A DNA stretch of 64,000 bases, taken from assembly GCA_037974335.1 (NCBI GenBank), contig CM075760.1:26757197-26821196 (forward strand), written 5' to 3'. Made by a program: the position numbers and the translations under genes. The notes beneath the pieces were generated by a model. That model made no database searches. It was not told where the DNA came from and was given only the letters and a program-made list of their open reading frames with translations. The DNA comes from Prionace glauca (taxonomy: Eukaryota > Chordata > Chondrichthyes > Carcharhiniformes > Carcharhinidae). This document shows, piece after piece, positions 10,031-19,777 of this stretch (position 1 is the stretch's first letter; each line of letters opens with the position of its first letter).

Positions 10031-11084
10031 GGAAATATTTATATTGAAAATCGGTACCTGATTGGATCTAATTTCTTAATTAAATGTAATCAACAAAATT
10101 ATCAAGGCAAAACAACTTATCGAGCCGAGCACAGCTGAGTAACGAAATGTTTTGTTTTTGAATTCATTTTGATACAATTAAATATTCTCTAAGACTGATG
10201 ATATTTTGCACGCTAGTGCAATATTCAAGGTCTTTTGTTTTGAATTAATCAGCGTTAATATTACATTTTAAGTTATTGTTAATTGTCAGTTAGCTCTCCT
10301 GTCAGCTGATTTGTTCTCTGTAATAAAATGAGTTTTCAATCATTCAAAACGTGCTTCTGCCCCCAACATTGTTAAATAATTAGGTTACAATTAAATCTCA
10401 ATGTTAAACTATAATTTCAAATTACTGAATGGAAACATTCAAACATCTGTCATTCATTTACTTAAATCTAATCACATTGTAATATTTTACTTTTTCACTT
10501 TTACTACAAATATCTTATTACAACGAACAAACGTGTTAAAAATGCAGATTTCTGAGTTTGTCCAGACTGTAACGGCCTGGCCGTTTGAAATCAATAATAC
10601 TGCTTCCTAGATTTAATAATTTAGGCCACCCATATAACAACTTCATTACTGAACACATTGTTTAATTAAAGAAGACCTGAATTAAACAGTGCAAACACAG
10701 AGACGATAATTGATTCAAATCCTCTGTAACGCTAAAAACACGATGCAGAATATAAGTCTCAACCTTTTCTTCATTATAATATTTAATAAGAATTAAACAT
10801 AAGCTTCAGTTAGTATGAATTCTTCCATTCTGTCATTTATTCTTCCATTCTGTCATTTATTCTGTGTTTGACACTAATGGGAGACATGATGTTATTAAGT
10901 GCTGAGCTAATATTATTTTTATAGTATATATAATATCATATTATTTTTATATAATCTTTTTGAATTTCAAGCATTTAATTGTCAGTCGGTAGCCAGTTTC
11001 TGTTGACACTTTACTACAATTCAAAGACAATCATTTGAACAATTTTACTTGAGTGTCAGCGAATTCCATCTGTCAGAAAACTGT
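10031..11084. other. AT-rich intron DNA
   Basis: No exon found. It includes a perfect 20-bp tandem duplication (tcttccattctgtcatttat) at 10821-10860. Confidence 0.5.
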
Positions 11085-11345
11085 GTTCAGTCTGTCAAAT
11101 TTTTATAAACTGTTTGATTCTAATTGATCAAAGGTCAAATTACAACAGTGAAAACATCAATAAAAATTTAAATTAACCTGATGTTCATTTTAAAACTCCC
11201 TTTGCCTTTTAACTATTTCTCCCTGACTGTCTTAAATCACAAAAACTGGGCAATTATTTTTCTGAAAATGAGGACTTCGAATATAACAGATTCAGGGCAG
11301 TGTAATGTCCCTAACAGAGGTACAGTGAATTGTAATTCATGTTCT
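11085..11345. repeat. J-C intron duplicated unit, copy 2
   Basis: Direct, diverged copy of 9770-10030, with the same word order and small indels. Confidence 0.75.
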
Positions 11346-12129
11346 TTTAATATGTAACCATTAGTTAACATGAATAAAATGCCCTAACATATATTTATTT
11401 TATTTTCCGAAACTTTTCTGCTTTATCCCTACAAGAATATTCAAAGGCAATTTTATTTTCATTTCGCCAGAACTGCTCAGTTTCACTGAGCGTAAACAAT
11501 GTAAAAACAATTGAGGAACACTAAACAATTTCACAAATTTTGAGATGCGATAAGTAATTAATTATCTCGGTATCTAATTTAAAAAAATACTTAGAACGGA
11601 TAATCTGGTTCCAATTGCATAGAAAAAAATTAATAATCGGATACAAAATTTCCAAAAAGGAAATTATTCTGCAAAACTCGTATTCCAGTAAATGTGAATT
11701 TAATCTGGGATGTACCGATTAATGCAAAGTGTCTTGTTCAACTGAGCACGGCTGTGAAAACAGCAGGTTATCATTGAAATAGCTTCTGGAATTGTCACAA
11801 AATATTTCCAGTCTGGAAAATGTTAATTGTGTGAAATACACAACAGAACTATTAAAGGGGATTATTGCTAAATTATTAATATAAAATAATCTGTGGTGAA
11901 TATAGAGTTAAATTACCGATTAATAACTCTTTGATTTACATTAATTTTACTATTAAACTTGTTCATGGGAAGTTTGTGATTGCAGCAAAGACTTAGTGTC
12001 CGAATGAGCTTTGTAAGTCATGACTCACTTGAATTTGTAAGCGTTATTTAAAATTTATAAAAATGCTGTAATATCTTTTAGGTGTTCTTTCCCCCCAACC
12101 TGCTTGTTTTCTCCCTACATGGATTTTCA
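11346..12129. other. AT-rich intron DNA
   Basis: Very AT-rich. The segment around 11470-11545 (cactgagcgtaaacaatg, caatttcacaaattttgag) resembles the repeat unit at 12765-12830. No gene seen. Confidence 0.4.
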
Positions 12130-13420
12130 AACTCAAAGATTATTTCTGTTCAACCAGAAAACATCTAAACTCTCAACGGCACCGTTATACACTATTTAAA
12201 CAACACAGAAATAATGCCACAAAGCCAAGCCATAGCACAAATTTTAAACATTCACAGTGACTGCACCACAGAATCTCCTCAGCAGAAATACAACAAAACA
12301 CATCAATGAGGGAATGAATCCGCTTCACAGAAAAACAGATCAATTATCCATTCAACAGAATCAAATGTAACATTGCAAAATAAATCTCAATATCGAATCT
12401 AGCAAACCAGCTCTTAACCAATTATTAAACTAAACAGAAATCTAGAATAATAGCAATAGCATTGCGAGGAGGTGGAATTTGTCCAACAAATTAGCGTTGA
12501 AACTTTATCACGTCTTATTCATATTGGGTCATATTTCAAACATATTTAAACATTTGGATGGTAAAAGTTCCAGCCATCAAATCCCACCGAGATTAAACAT
12601 TGCAGATACCCCAAAATCTGAATGCAGTGACAAACTATGTTCTGAACGAGCGGCTTAAGCCGTTATGACTAAAGATTTTAAACATACAAATACAATAGCT
12701 TTATTTCTCCCTGCAGTTATGCATCAAGCAGTTGCGACCCGCAGAATGTTCATAACAGCTCAGTGTCACTGAGTTCAAACAATGCAGAAACAAAAAATTA
12801 ATTCACAAATTTTACGTATTTAAAGTCACCCAGATTTATAATCTCCTCACCAGAGGAAAAAAAAACGCATCACTGAGAGACTGAACCCCGCTTCAGGCAG
12901 ACGCAGCACAATTCTACAAACACTTTCAACAGAATCAAATATAACATTTACAGAAATGTTTAATATAAATTCCAGCCAATTCGCCCAACACCAAACTAAT
13001 TAATGTTTCGAACAAGCAGAAAATATTGCACAGCAGCACCAGCATTGTGAGTGAGTGGAACATTTTCACTGGATAAATATCGAAATGTTAGATTTTTTTA
13101 ATTTTTGGTTTAAATTTCAAACACTTGTGCAGTAGATGGTACAAACCGCAGCCACTAGATGTCACCGAGATTAAACGCTGCAGAAACGCTGAATTGTATA
13201 ACAGACATTCGAATTTTAAAGTAACCCAACCACACAATAACCTCAACAGATAAACACAAAATCCCAACAATTTGGGATTGAATCCCTCAGCAGTACGTAT
13301 TGTCCAGAAAGAGCAGAATTCTAAAACCCCTTTGCAGCAGATTCACAGGAAACATTGGAACAATTCTCAACCGAGAATCCACCAAACTCACATTTATGTT
13401 ACCACATGGATTATTAGTAC
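12130..13420. repeat. Three diverged tandem units next to J
   Basis: Unit landmarks recur in order. One is cctcagcagaaatacaac at 12277, cctcaccagaggaaaa at 12845 and cctcaacagataaacac at 13241, each followed by a 'tgaatcc' or 'tgaacccc' segment and caacagaatcaaat-like words. Another is caccgagattaaac at 12585 and 13168. Units are roughly 400-570 bp and much diverged. No open frame or splice-ready exon is seen. Confidence 0.65.
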
Positions 13421-13482
13421 AGATAAAAATATAAAACAAAGACACATGTAAACCAGTTACTCAATAAGTGGATGGTTCTTAC

Positions 13483-13530
13483 CTGTAGTCACCGTCACCA
13501 TGGTCCCTTGTCCCCAGTAATCGAAGTAGT
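13483..13530 (-). CDS. Immunoglobulin heavy-chain J segment
   Basis: 48 nt encoding YFDYWGQGTMVTVTT with the WGQG motif, entered with two bases left by the heptamer and leaving one G at the splice donor GTAAG. Phase matches CH1. It is germline and unjoined, being immediately preceded by an intact 23-bp recombination signal. Confidence 0.96.
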
Positions 13531-13569
13531 CACAGTGTCACATTCCGTAGGCTGTGTCATACAATAACC
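13531..13569 (-). promoter_or_regulatory. J recombination signal, 23-bp spacer
   Basis: Heptamer cacagtg (13531-13537), spacer of exactly 23 nt, nonamer acaataacc (13561-13569) on the plus strand. It recognises the 12-bp signals of D2. Confidence 0.95.
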
Positions 13570-13893
13570 GTCCCTGCACAAAATAGAGACAAAATCACCA
13601 TTATTTTAAATATCCACAAACCCAAGGAAAAGCAAAATCAATTAATGTTCATTAAATTATAATTGTATTTCTGGATATCATTTGACATTCATAAATGACC
13701 TAAAGTTTTATATTTCACAGAGTGACACGTGAACATGTTGTTGAAAACACACATCGATAATTGAGTAATTATCAAGATTTTCCATGTTTATTCTTGTCAT
13801 GTGGTCAGTGCTGGACATAAATAATACTGTACTGTGATTACAGTTGGGATTTAAAAGTGACACTCATCCAGTTTCAGTCAATCAGTGCTGAGG

Positions 13894-13961
13894 GTTTTTT
13901 GTATTGACAGTAACTGCTGTGCCATCCAGTAATCACAGTGAGACACAGCATGACAAATACT
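13894..13961 (-). other. D2 segment with 12-bp signals on both sides
   Basis: The D core is 13922-13933 (coding strand ATTACTGGATGG). Transcription-upstream side: heptamer cacagtg 13934-13940, 12-nt spacer, nonamer acaaatact 13953-13961. Downstream side: heptamer tgctgtg 13915-13921 (two weak-position changes, the critical GTG next to the coding end kept), 12-nt spacer, nonamer gttttttgt 13894-13902. The 12/12 layout lets D2 join D1 (22) and J (23). Confidence 0.92.
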
Positions 13962-14270
13962 GAGGCGGACTGTTAACTGTAAAGTACAGACAGTTAATTT
14001 CACTGCTATTTCAAAAGCCTGTTTCCAGCTCGTTAAGGGTGACTCAGTGAGATACTTCAATTTTTACTGGTCATGATATTGATAAAGGGGGTTAGAAACT
14101 TTTACATTCTCTGTGCACATTCAGCGTGTAAATCAATAACAATAAAATTGAAGCATTTTACATCTTAAAAAAAAACAATGCTGTTTCTAAGTATTATTTT
14201 GTTAAAGCCTCGTTTACTTTGGCATTCGGCAATGGCATTGGTCACAAAGTTAAGCAACGTCCTTTTCTGA

Positions 14271-14353
14271 GGTTTTTGTATGAGGATGGCGCTTTTCTCA
14301 GCACTGTGATCCACTGCTATAGTATCACAGTGACACACACCCATACAAAAACT
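14271..14353 (-). other. D1 segment with 12-bp and 22-bp signals
   Basis: The D core is 14309-14325 (coding strand ATACTATAGCAGTGGAT; one frame reads YYSSG). Upstream side: cacagtg 14326-14332, 12-nt spacer, acaaaaact 14345-14353. Downstream side: cactgtg 14302-14308, 22-nt spacer, ggtttttgt 14271-14279. The heptamers are perfect. The 12/22 layout permits V to D1 and D1 to D2 joining. Confidence 0.95.
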
Positions 14354-14699
14354 GCACTCACTCTGTTCAGTCCTGCTGTTCAATATTCACTTCAAATGGA
14401 CTATTAGTTTTGCTCTAATGTAAAATGTAGGCAACTGTTTATATTACACAATCTATCATAAATATTAAAAAGAGTAATATATCGTGTGTGGTACTTGCCG
14501 ACAGTACAATGAGTAGAATGTCAGTGAAAAGCTCACCAGTTATATCGGTGAGATTGGGAAGTTTTACTGTTAAATGCTTTCTGTGTTACTTTTTTTTAAC
14601 ACGATTATAGTTTGTTTCTGACCACCCTCGATCATATTGCATTTAAAACAGATACTGACCTTCAGGTTATGATGGAAGTTGCGGAATCCCCTCCCGGGC
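14354..14699. other. V-D1 spacer
   Basis: About 345 bp without a further segment. The V-D1, D1-D2 and D2-J gaps are all about 325-390 bp, the compact spacing usual in shark clusters. Confidence 0.6.
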
Positions 14700-14738
14700 T
14701 GTTCGTGTCCGGGTGCAGCTCTGGATCCTCTCGCTGTG
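14700..14738 (-). promoter_or_regulatory. VH recombination signal, 23-bp spacer
   Basis: On the coding strand: heptamer CACAGCG (14738-14732), 23-nt spacer, nonamer ACACGAACA (14708-14700). Both elements depart from consensus at tolerated positions. Confidence 0.88.
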
Positions 14739-15043
14739 GTCTCTGGCACAGTAATAGATGGCCGTGTCTTCAATCTTCAGGCTCCTCATGTCCAAAGAGA
14801 AGATGTTGTTTGAAGTGTCTTTGGACGCAGTAAATCGACCCTTAATTGACGGCGCGTAGTAGTTGCTGGATGAAGTATAGTAGCTAACCAGCCACTCCAG
14901 GCCCTGTCCGGGAACCTGCCGGATCCAACCCATGTAGTCGCTGCCAACATTGAACCCGCTGGCTTCACAGGTCAGTTTCAGGGAACCTCCGGGACCCTCG
15001 GTCGCAGCCTCTGGCTGGGTCAACACAACCTCCGACTGGACAC
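14739..15043 (-). CDS. Immunoglobulin heavy-chain variable exon (VH)
   Basis: The exon starts after TTTTTACAG with GVQS (end of the signal peptide), then the mature V domain from [16 protein letters not shown]. Conserved cysteines lie in LKLTCEASG and AIYYCARD, the tryptophan in [15 protein letters not shown], and the framework 3 salt-bridge motif in KGRFTASKD. Likely CDR1 is GFNVGSDY and CDR2 YYTSSSNY. The frame is open to the heptamer. It strongly resembles known shark IgM VH genes. It joins the leader exon (15177-15222) across a 133-nt intron, and on recombination would fuse to D1-D2-J. No damage is seen, so it is probably functional. Confidence 0.95.
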
Positions 15044-15176
15044 CTGTAAAAATAGATCAAAAACACCAGGGATTAATCTTAGTGAAATGATTGCTGAGTC
15101 TGGAGCATTCCAGAGAGACACTAACACTGAGACAGTAACAGTGAGAAACTTGAACAATAATAAAAAAAATACTCAC

Positions 15177-15222
15177 CGGATAAGAAAGTCAGCAACAAAC
15201 TGAGAGAAATGGCCGACCTCAT
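15177..15222 (-). CDS. Heavy-chain leader exon (signal peptide)
   Basis: ATG at 15222-15220 encodes MRSAISLSLLLTFLS plus one G, then donor GTGAGT (15176-15171). Joined to the V exon it makes a 19-residue signal peptide ending VQS. There is a basic residue at position 2, a hydrophobic core and a small residue at the cleavage site. The phase matches the V exon. Confidence 0.95.
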
Positions 15223-15299
15223 CTTTCTGGTGATTTGGGGGAAATGGTTGTGTCAGGAACTCAGTGAACAAACCAGCTCCCGGACTGTTGGATTCCGGT

Positions 15300-15390
15300 C
15301 CCAGTGAGCGGTATTTAAATACCCGGCAGAAGGGGGCGGCTTTCCAGGCGCCGCCTGTTGATTCCCTGCTGGAGGCGGCGCCTGGATCCA
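15300..15390 (-). promoter_or_regulatory. VH promoter: TATA-like box and GC-rich palindrome
   Basis: A TATA-like tatttaaata (15312-15321) lies about 90 bp before the start codon. Further upstream are two perfect 14-nt inverted arms, 15343-15356 and 15373-15386 (tccaggcgccgcct and its complement), with a 16-nt loop. I find no perfect octamer here, unlike most mammalian VH promoters. Confidence 0.6.
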
Positions 15391-16795
15391 CGTCCCACCT
15401 TCCACACCCCCAACAGAATGGACTCGGAGATTTACAATAGATTAATATTAAAATGGGCATTTTATCTGTATCGGGATATTTGTTTGGCTGAAATGTTCAT
15501 TGTATTGTCCCCATTATTTCTGATGGTGATGTTACAGTTCATCATCTCTTTACTTTTAAAATAACTCATTCCATTGTAAATATGGTGATTTTATTACCAC
15601 ACCCCCAACAAGAAAATAAATCTAAAAATGATGAAATGACATTTTGGAACATTAGACAATTTTGCAACAATTCCGAGTCTCTGCCACATTATAATAATAA
15701 AGCACATTTTATCAGGAGGAATACCATCGATTTCTGTAACGAAATGTGTAGAATATACAAAGTGATTCTATTTACAGTGTGGATGGCTATCACTGTACAA
15801 GTTGGGTTTGGAGATGAGAAGAAACTCTCACACAATACAATGTTTCTCCTTATATTTGTCAAACTGCCCCAATCTCGAAGACAGGCCTTTGAAAATAATG
15901 AGAATCCCAACCTCCTGATAATTAAATAGTGAGTTGACGGAGAAACATAAAATTAAATTGATTTTTGATGGAGAAGTTAATGAATCGGAACGGACGCTGA
16001 GATCATTAAAGTTCTCCTTCAGCATCCAGGTCATTGCAACTCACTCTATTGGTTACCGGCTGTGTAACATACACTGGTATTGGGAATACAGGATATCAGA
16101 GCTTTGCGGCACATTGCACAATATCACAAGAATAAATGTTTTATCTTCCATTGAATCAGGTTATGAACTGATCATTTCTCCACTCATTGACAGCTATGAG
16201 AGGAACTCTTCAATAACAGAAATTAGATTATACTGTACAATAGAACACGGTGCTAATCAGGTACAAGACACGCTGCTGTTTCAATGTGATACAGAAATTT
16301 CAGAATATTCCAGGAATCCCCGGTGTACATGTCAGTTTTATGATGTTGTTTTAATATTATTTCATGTCATTGCACCGATTTTACTTCACTGGGGAACTGG
16401 GCCCATCAACATCTCTCTCTCTCATTTCATGAAGTGATTAATAAACAGACTTTAATTATTGGAATGAAATTTACTCGGAAACTATAGAAATGAAAAAAAA
16501 TGATCCGGTCACTTTATTGTTTGACATAGTATTTACTCAGGTAATGAACAGGACACTTAATGAAAATACTTGATTAGAATGATTGCGATTTAAATTGTGG
16601 GAATTAAACATTTACTGTTTAAATGTCTGAATCCCATGTTGTCCATTGAGCTTCACGCTAATCTGTTCCACGCAGTGTTTGGCAGCAATCCAGGCTGCTG
16701 TCAAATGCTCAAAGTTATTGACAGGAAACATCTGGGGGTGTTTGTGCAGTAGATCAAAGATCAGTTTCATCAGAACTGACCGCTTGGCTCCAAGC
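15391..16795. other. Upstream flank of the Ig cluster, left duplicate
   Basis: AT-rich, non-coding. Much of it (from about 15660) aligns by eye with 27350-29082, including the stretch tgcacaatatcacaa at about 16114-16128 and its copy near 28400. The 167-codon open frame at 15934-16437 is not preserved in the other copy. Confidence 0.7.
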
Positions 16796-19777
16796 TAGGG
16801 GTGTAATATAGGCCACCCAACAGCCCAAAGTCAGTGGAGGAAGGCATTTGCAGGGGCATTTTGGACAGGTGCAGGAAGAACAGAGTGGTTGTAGTGGGTG
16901 ATTTTAATTTTCCTGGAGTGAATTGGAGGGGGCCTAGAGCTGGGGGTACGGAGGGAGAGGAGTTTGTGAACTGTGTTAAGGAAGGGTCGCTAGAACAGTA
17001 TGTAACTAGCCCGACTAGGGGAGGGGCTATATTGGATCTAGTGTTGGGAAACGAACCTGGGCAGGTGGGTGAGGTAGAGGTAGGCGAACATGTGGCGAAC
17101 AGTGATCACAAGTCCGTCTACTTTAGGATAAAAATGGAAAGGGACGAGTGCCGTCCGAGTGGGAGTGTGCTGAATTGGGGAAAGGCGAGCTATGGCAGGA
17201 TTAGGAGGGAGCTGCAGCAAACTGATTGGGAGGGACTGTTAGCTGGCAAGTCCACGGTTGGCAAGTGGGAGGCATTTAGGGACAAAATGAAATGGTTGCA
17301 GGGGAGGTATGTTCCGGTTAAGCGAAAGGATGGGAAAGGAAGGATTAGACAGCCGTGGATTACGGAGGATATTGAAGACTTGGTCAGGAAGAAGAGGGAG
17401 GCGTATGTTAGGTCAAAACAAATGGGTACGGAAGAATACAGCGAGAGTAGGAGGGAGCTAAAAAGGGGAATTAGAAGGGCAAAGAGAGGGCATGAGATGG
17501 CTTTGGCTGGTAGGATTAAGGAAAATCCAAAGGCATTTTATTCCTATATCAGAGGCAAGAGAGTAGTTAGAGGGAAAATTGGTCCTCTTAGGGACAAGAG
17601 TGGTGAGTTGTGTATTGAGTCGGAGGGGATGGGGAGCTCCTGAATGAATACTTTGCGTCGGTATTCACAAAGGAGAGGGGTTTGGAATCGTGTGGTCTCT
17701 TGGAGGGAGTGGAGGTTTATTTGCAGGATATAGTTATTACGAGAGAGGAAGTGCTAGGGCTTTTAGGTAGCGTAAAGACGGATAAAGCTCCGGGGCCTGA
17801 TGGTATTTATCCCAGGCTGCTTAGGGAGGCGAAAGATGAAATTGCTGGGCCTCTGGCGCAAATCTTTGTCTCTTCTTTGGACACAGGTGAGGTCCCAGAA
17901 GACTGGAGGGTAGCAAATGTGGTCCCGTTGTTCAAAAAAGGCAGTAGGGATAACCCTGGGAATTATAGACCGGTGAGTTTGACGTCGGTGGTAGGGAAGT
18001 TAATGGAAAAAATACTTAGGGGTAGGATGTATGAGCATTTGGAGCGTTGCGATCTGATTAGGGATACGCAACATGGCTTTGTTAGAGGGAGGTCTTGCCT
18101 TACGAATCTGGTGGAATTCTTTGAGGAGGTGACAAAAACGGTTGACGATGGGAGAACCGTTGATGTCATCTATATGGATTTCAGTAAGGCGTTTGACAAA
18201 GTCCCTCACGGTAGGCTGGTAGAAAAGGTTAAGGCGCATGGGATACGAGGCAAGGTAGCTAGGTGGATTGAGAACTGGCTGGGAAATAGGAGACAGAGGG
18301 TAGTTGTGGAAGGGACCTTGTCGGGCTGGAGGTCAGTGACCAGTGGTGTGCCGCAGGGCTCAGTACTGGGACCTCTCCTCTTTGTAGTCTACATAAATGA
18401 CTTGGAAGAGGGCGTAGGTGGTGTGATTAGCAAGTTTGCTGATGACACCAAGATGGCAGGGTTGGCGGGTACGGAACTGGATTGTCAGGTGATACAACAG
18501 GATATAGATAGGTTGGTGCAGTGGGCAGATAGGTGGCAGATGGCATTTAATCCTGACAAATGCGAGGTGATGCATTTTGGACGGAATAATGCAGAGAGGA
18601 GCTATGAGATTAAAGGGAGGCCGATTAGGAGTATTGACATACAGAGGGACCTGGGAGTGCAGGTTCACAAATCCATGAAGGTTGCATCACAAGTGGAGAA
18701 GGTCGTTAGGAAGGCTTATGGGATGTTGGCCTTTATAGGAAGGGGCATAGAGTATAAAAGCTGCTGTCTAATGCTTCAGTTGTACAGAACGTTGGTTAGA
18801 CCGCATTTGGAGTACTGCGTCCAGTTCTGGTCACCTTACTACCGGAAGGACGTGGAGTCTCTGGAAAGGGTGCAGAGGAGGTTTACCAGGATGTTGCCTG
18901 GCATGGGGGGACTGGGTTACGAGGAGAGGTTGAAGAAACTGGGACTATTCTCCTTGGAAAGGCGGAGATTGAGAGGGGACATGATAGAAGTATATAAGAT
19001 AATGAAGGGAATGGATAGAGTTAATAGTGAGAGACTGCTCCCTAGACTAGATACAAACACGAGAGGTCATCATTTAAGGGTGAGGGGGGAGAGGTATAAT
19101 TTGGAGGTGAGAGGAAGGTTCTTTACGCAGAGAGTTGTGGGGGTCTGGAACGCGCTACCGAGTAGGGTGGTGGAGGCAGGAACATTGGACTCTTTTAAGA
19201 TGCAGTTAGATAGGCACATGAGTGAAACGAGATTGGAGGGATATGGTAGGGGATATTAAATAGGGTTAAACCTCGGGAGACACCGGAAAGGCAGGCTGTA
19301 AGATTAATATTTTGACTTTATTCCACAGGTGGAGGTCCTCCTCGTGTCAAACGAGGGGCATTCACACGGCGGGTCGTGCCTGGGCTGCTCTTGGAAGTTC
19401 CAGGAGTGGCCTAGAACTTCATGTCGGTGTGTGTGCTTGATCCTGGACCGGTAGATGGGCGCCGCAACAGCTCAGTGACTAGCACTGCTGGCTGTGCAGG
19501 CACATGGATCTGTGGGAGTTTGCGCATTCTCCCTGTGGTTGCGTGGGTTTCCTCCGGGCGCTCCGGTTTCCTCCCACACCCCAAAGATGTGCTCTCAGGC
19601 TAATCGGTTTTTACCAAATTGACACTATTTCTTCCCTGAATCTGACTGAGTAGGGTTCCATTCGGTGATATGCAGGGTAGAATAGGTGCAGGGTGATGTG
19701 GCGGCGCGGGCTCGTTGGGCCGAAGGGCCTGTTTCCCGTGCTGGGTTGTTCTTTGTTCTTTGTTCTTTGTTCTTTGT
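16796..19777 (+). mobile_element. CR1-clade LINE, nearly complete second half (family B)
   Basis: It begins inside the apurinic endonuclease domain (GVIYRPPN-like start, VVVGDFNFPGVNW, then VANSDHKSVYFRI). It continues through the linker into a full reverse transcriptase ([51 protein letters not shown]) and the C-terminal domain to a stop at 19257-19259. A single-base loss near 17630, relative to the related copy at 35.5 kb, splits the frame. The 3' UTR contains a SINE-like block (about 19450-19620) and ends in (TTCTTTG)n. A 4-bp AAGC duplication flanks it. It looks young. Confidence 0.93.

Larger units (their letters stand above)
2960..13482 (-). other. J-CH1 intron of the heavy-chain gene (10.5 kb)
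   Basis: It is bounded by the J donor (GTAAG, 13482-13478) and the CH1 acceptor (2960). From CH1 outward it holds a LINE tail, a dispersed repeat, the AGCT/G-rich repeat, the GTGAGTGAG minisatellite, a SINE, a TG/AG microsatellite, and AT-rich DNA with internal duplications near J. No further Ig exon was seen inside it. An intronic enhancer would be expected here from mammalian analogy, but I could not pick out a perfect octamer (ATGCAAAT). Confidence 0.85.

Noticed and set aside
15934-16437. 167-codon open frame upstream of the VH gene
   Set aside because: The duplicated flank at 28.2-28.6 kb carries stops and indels in the same frame (for example a stop where this copy has the codon after GYRL), so there is no sign of coding constraint.
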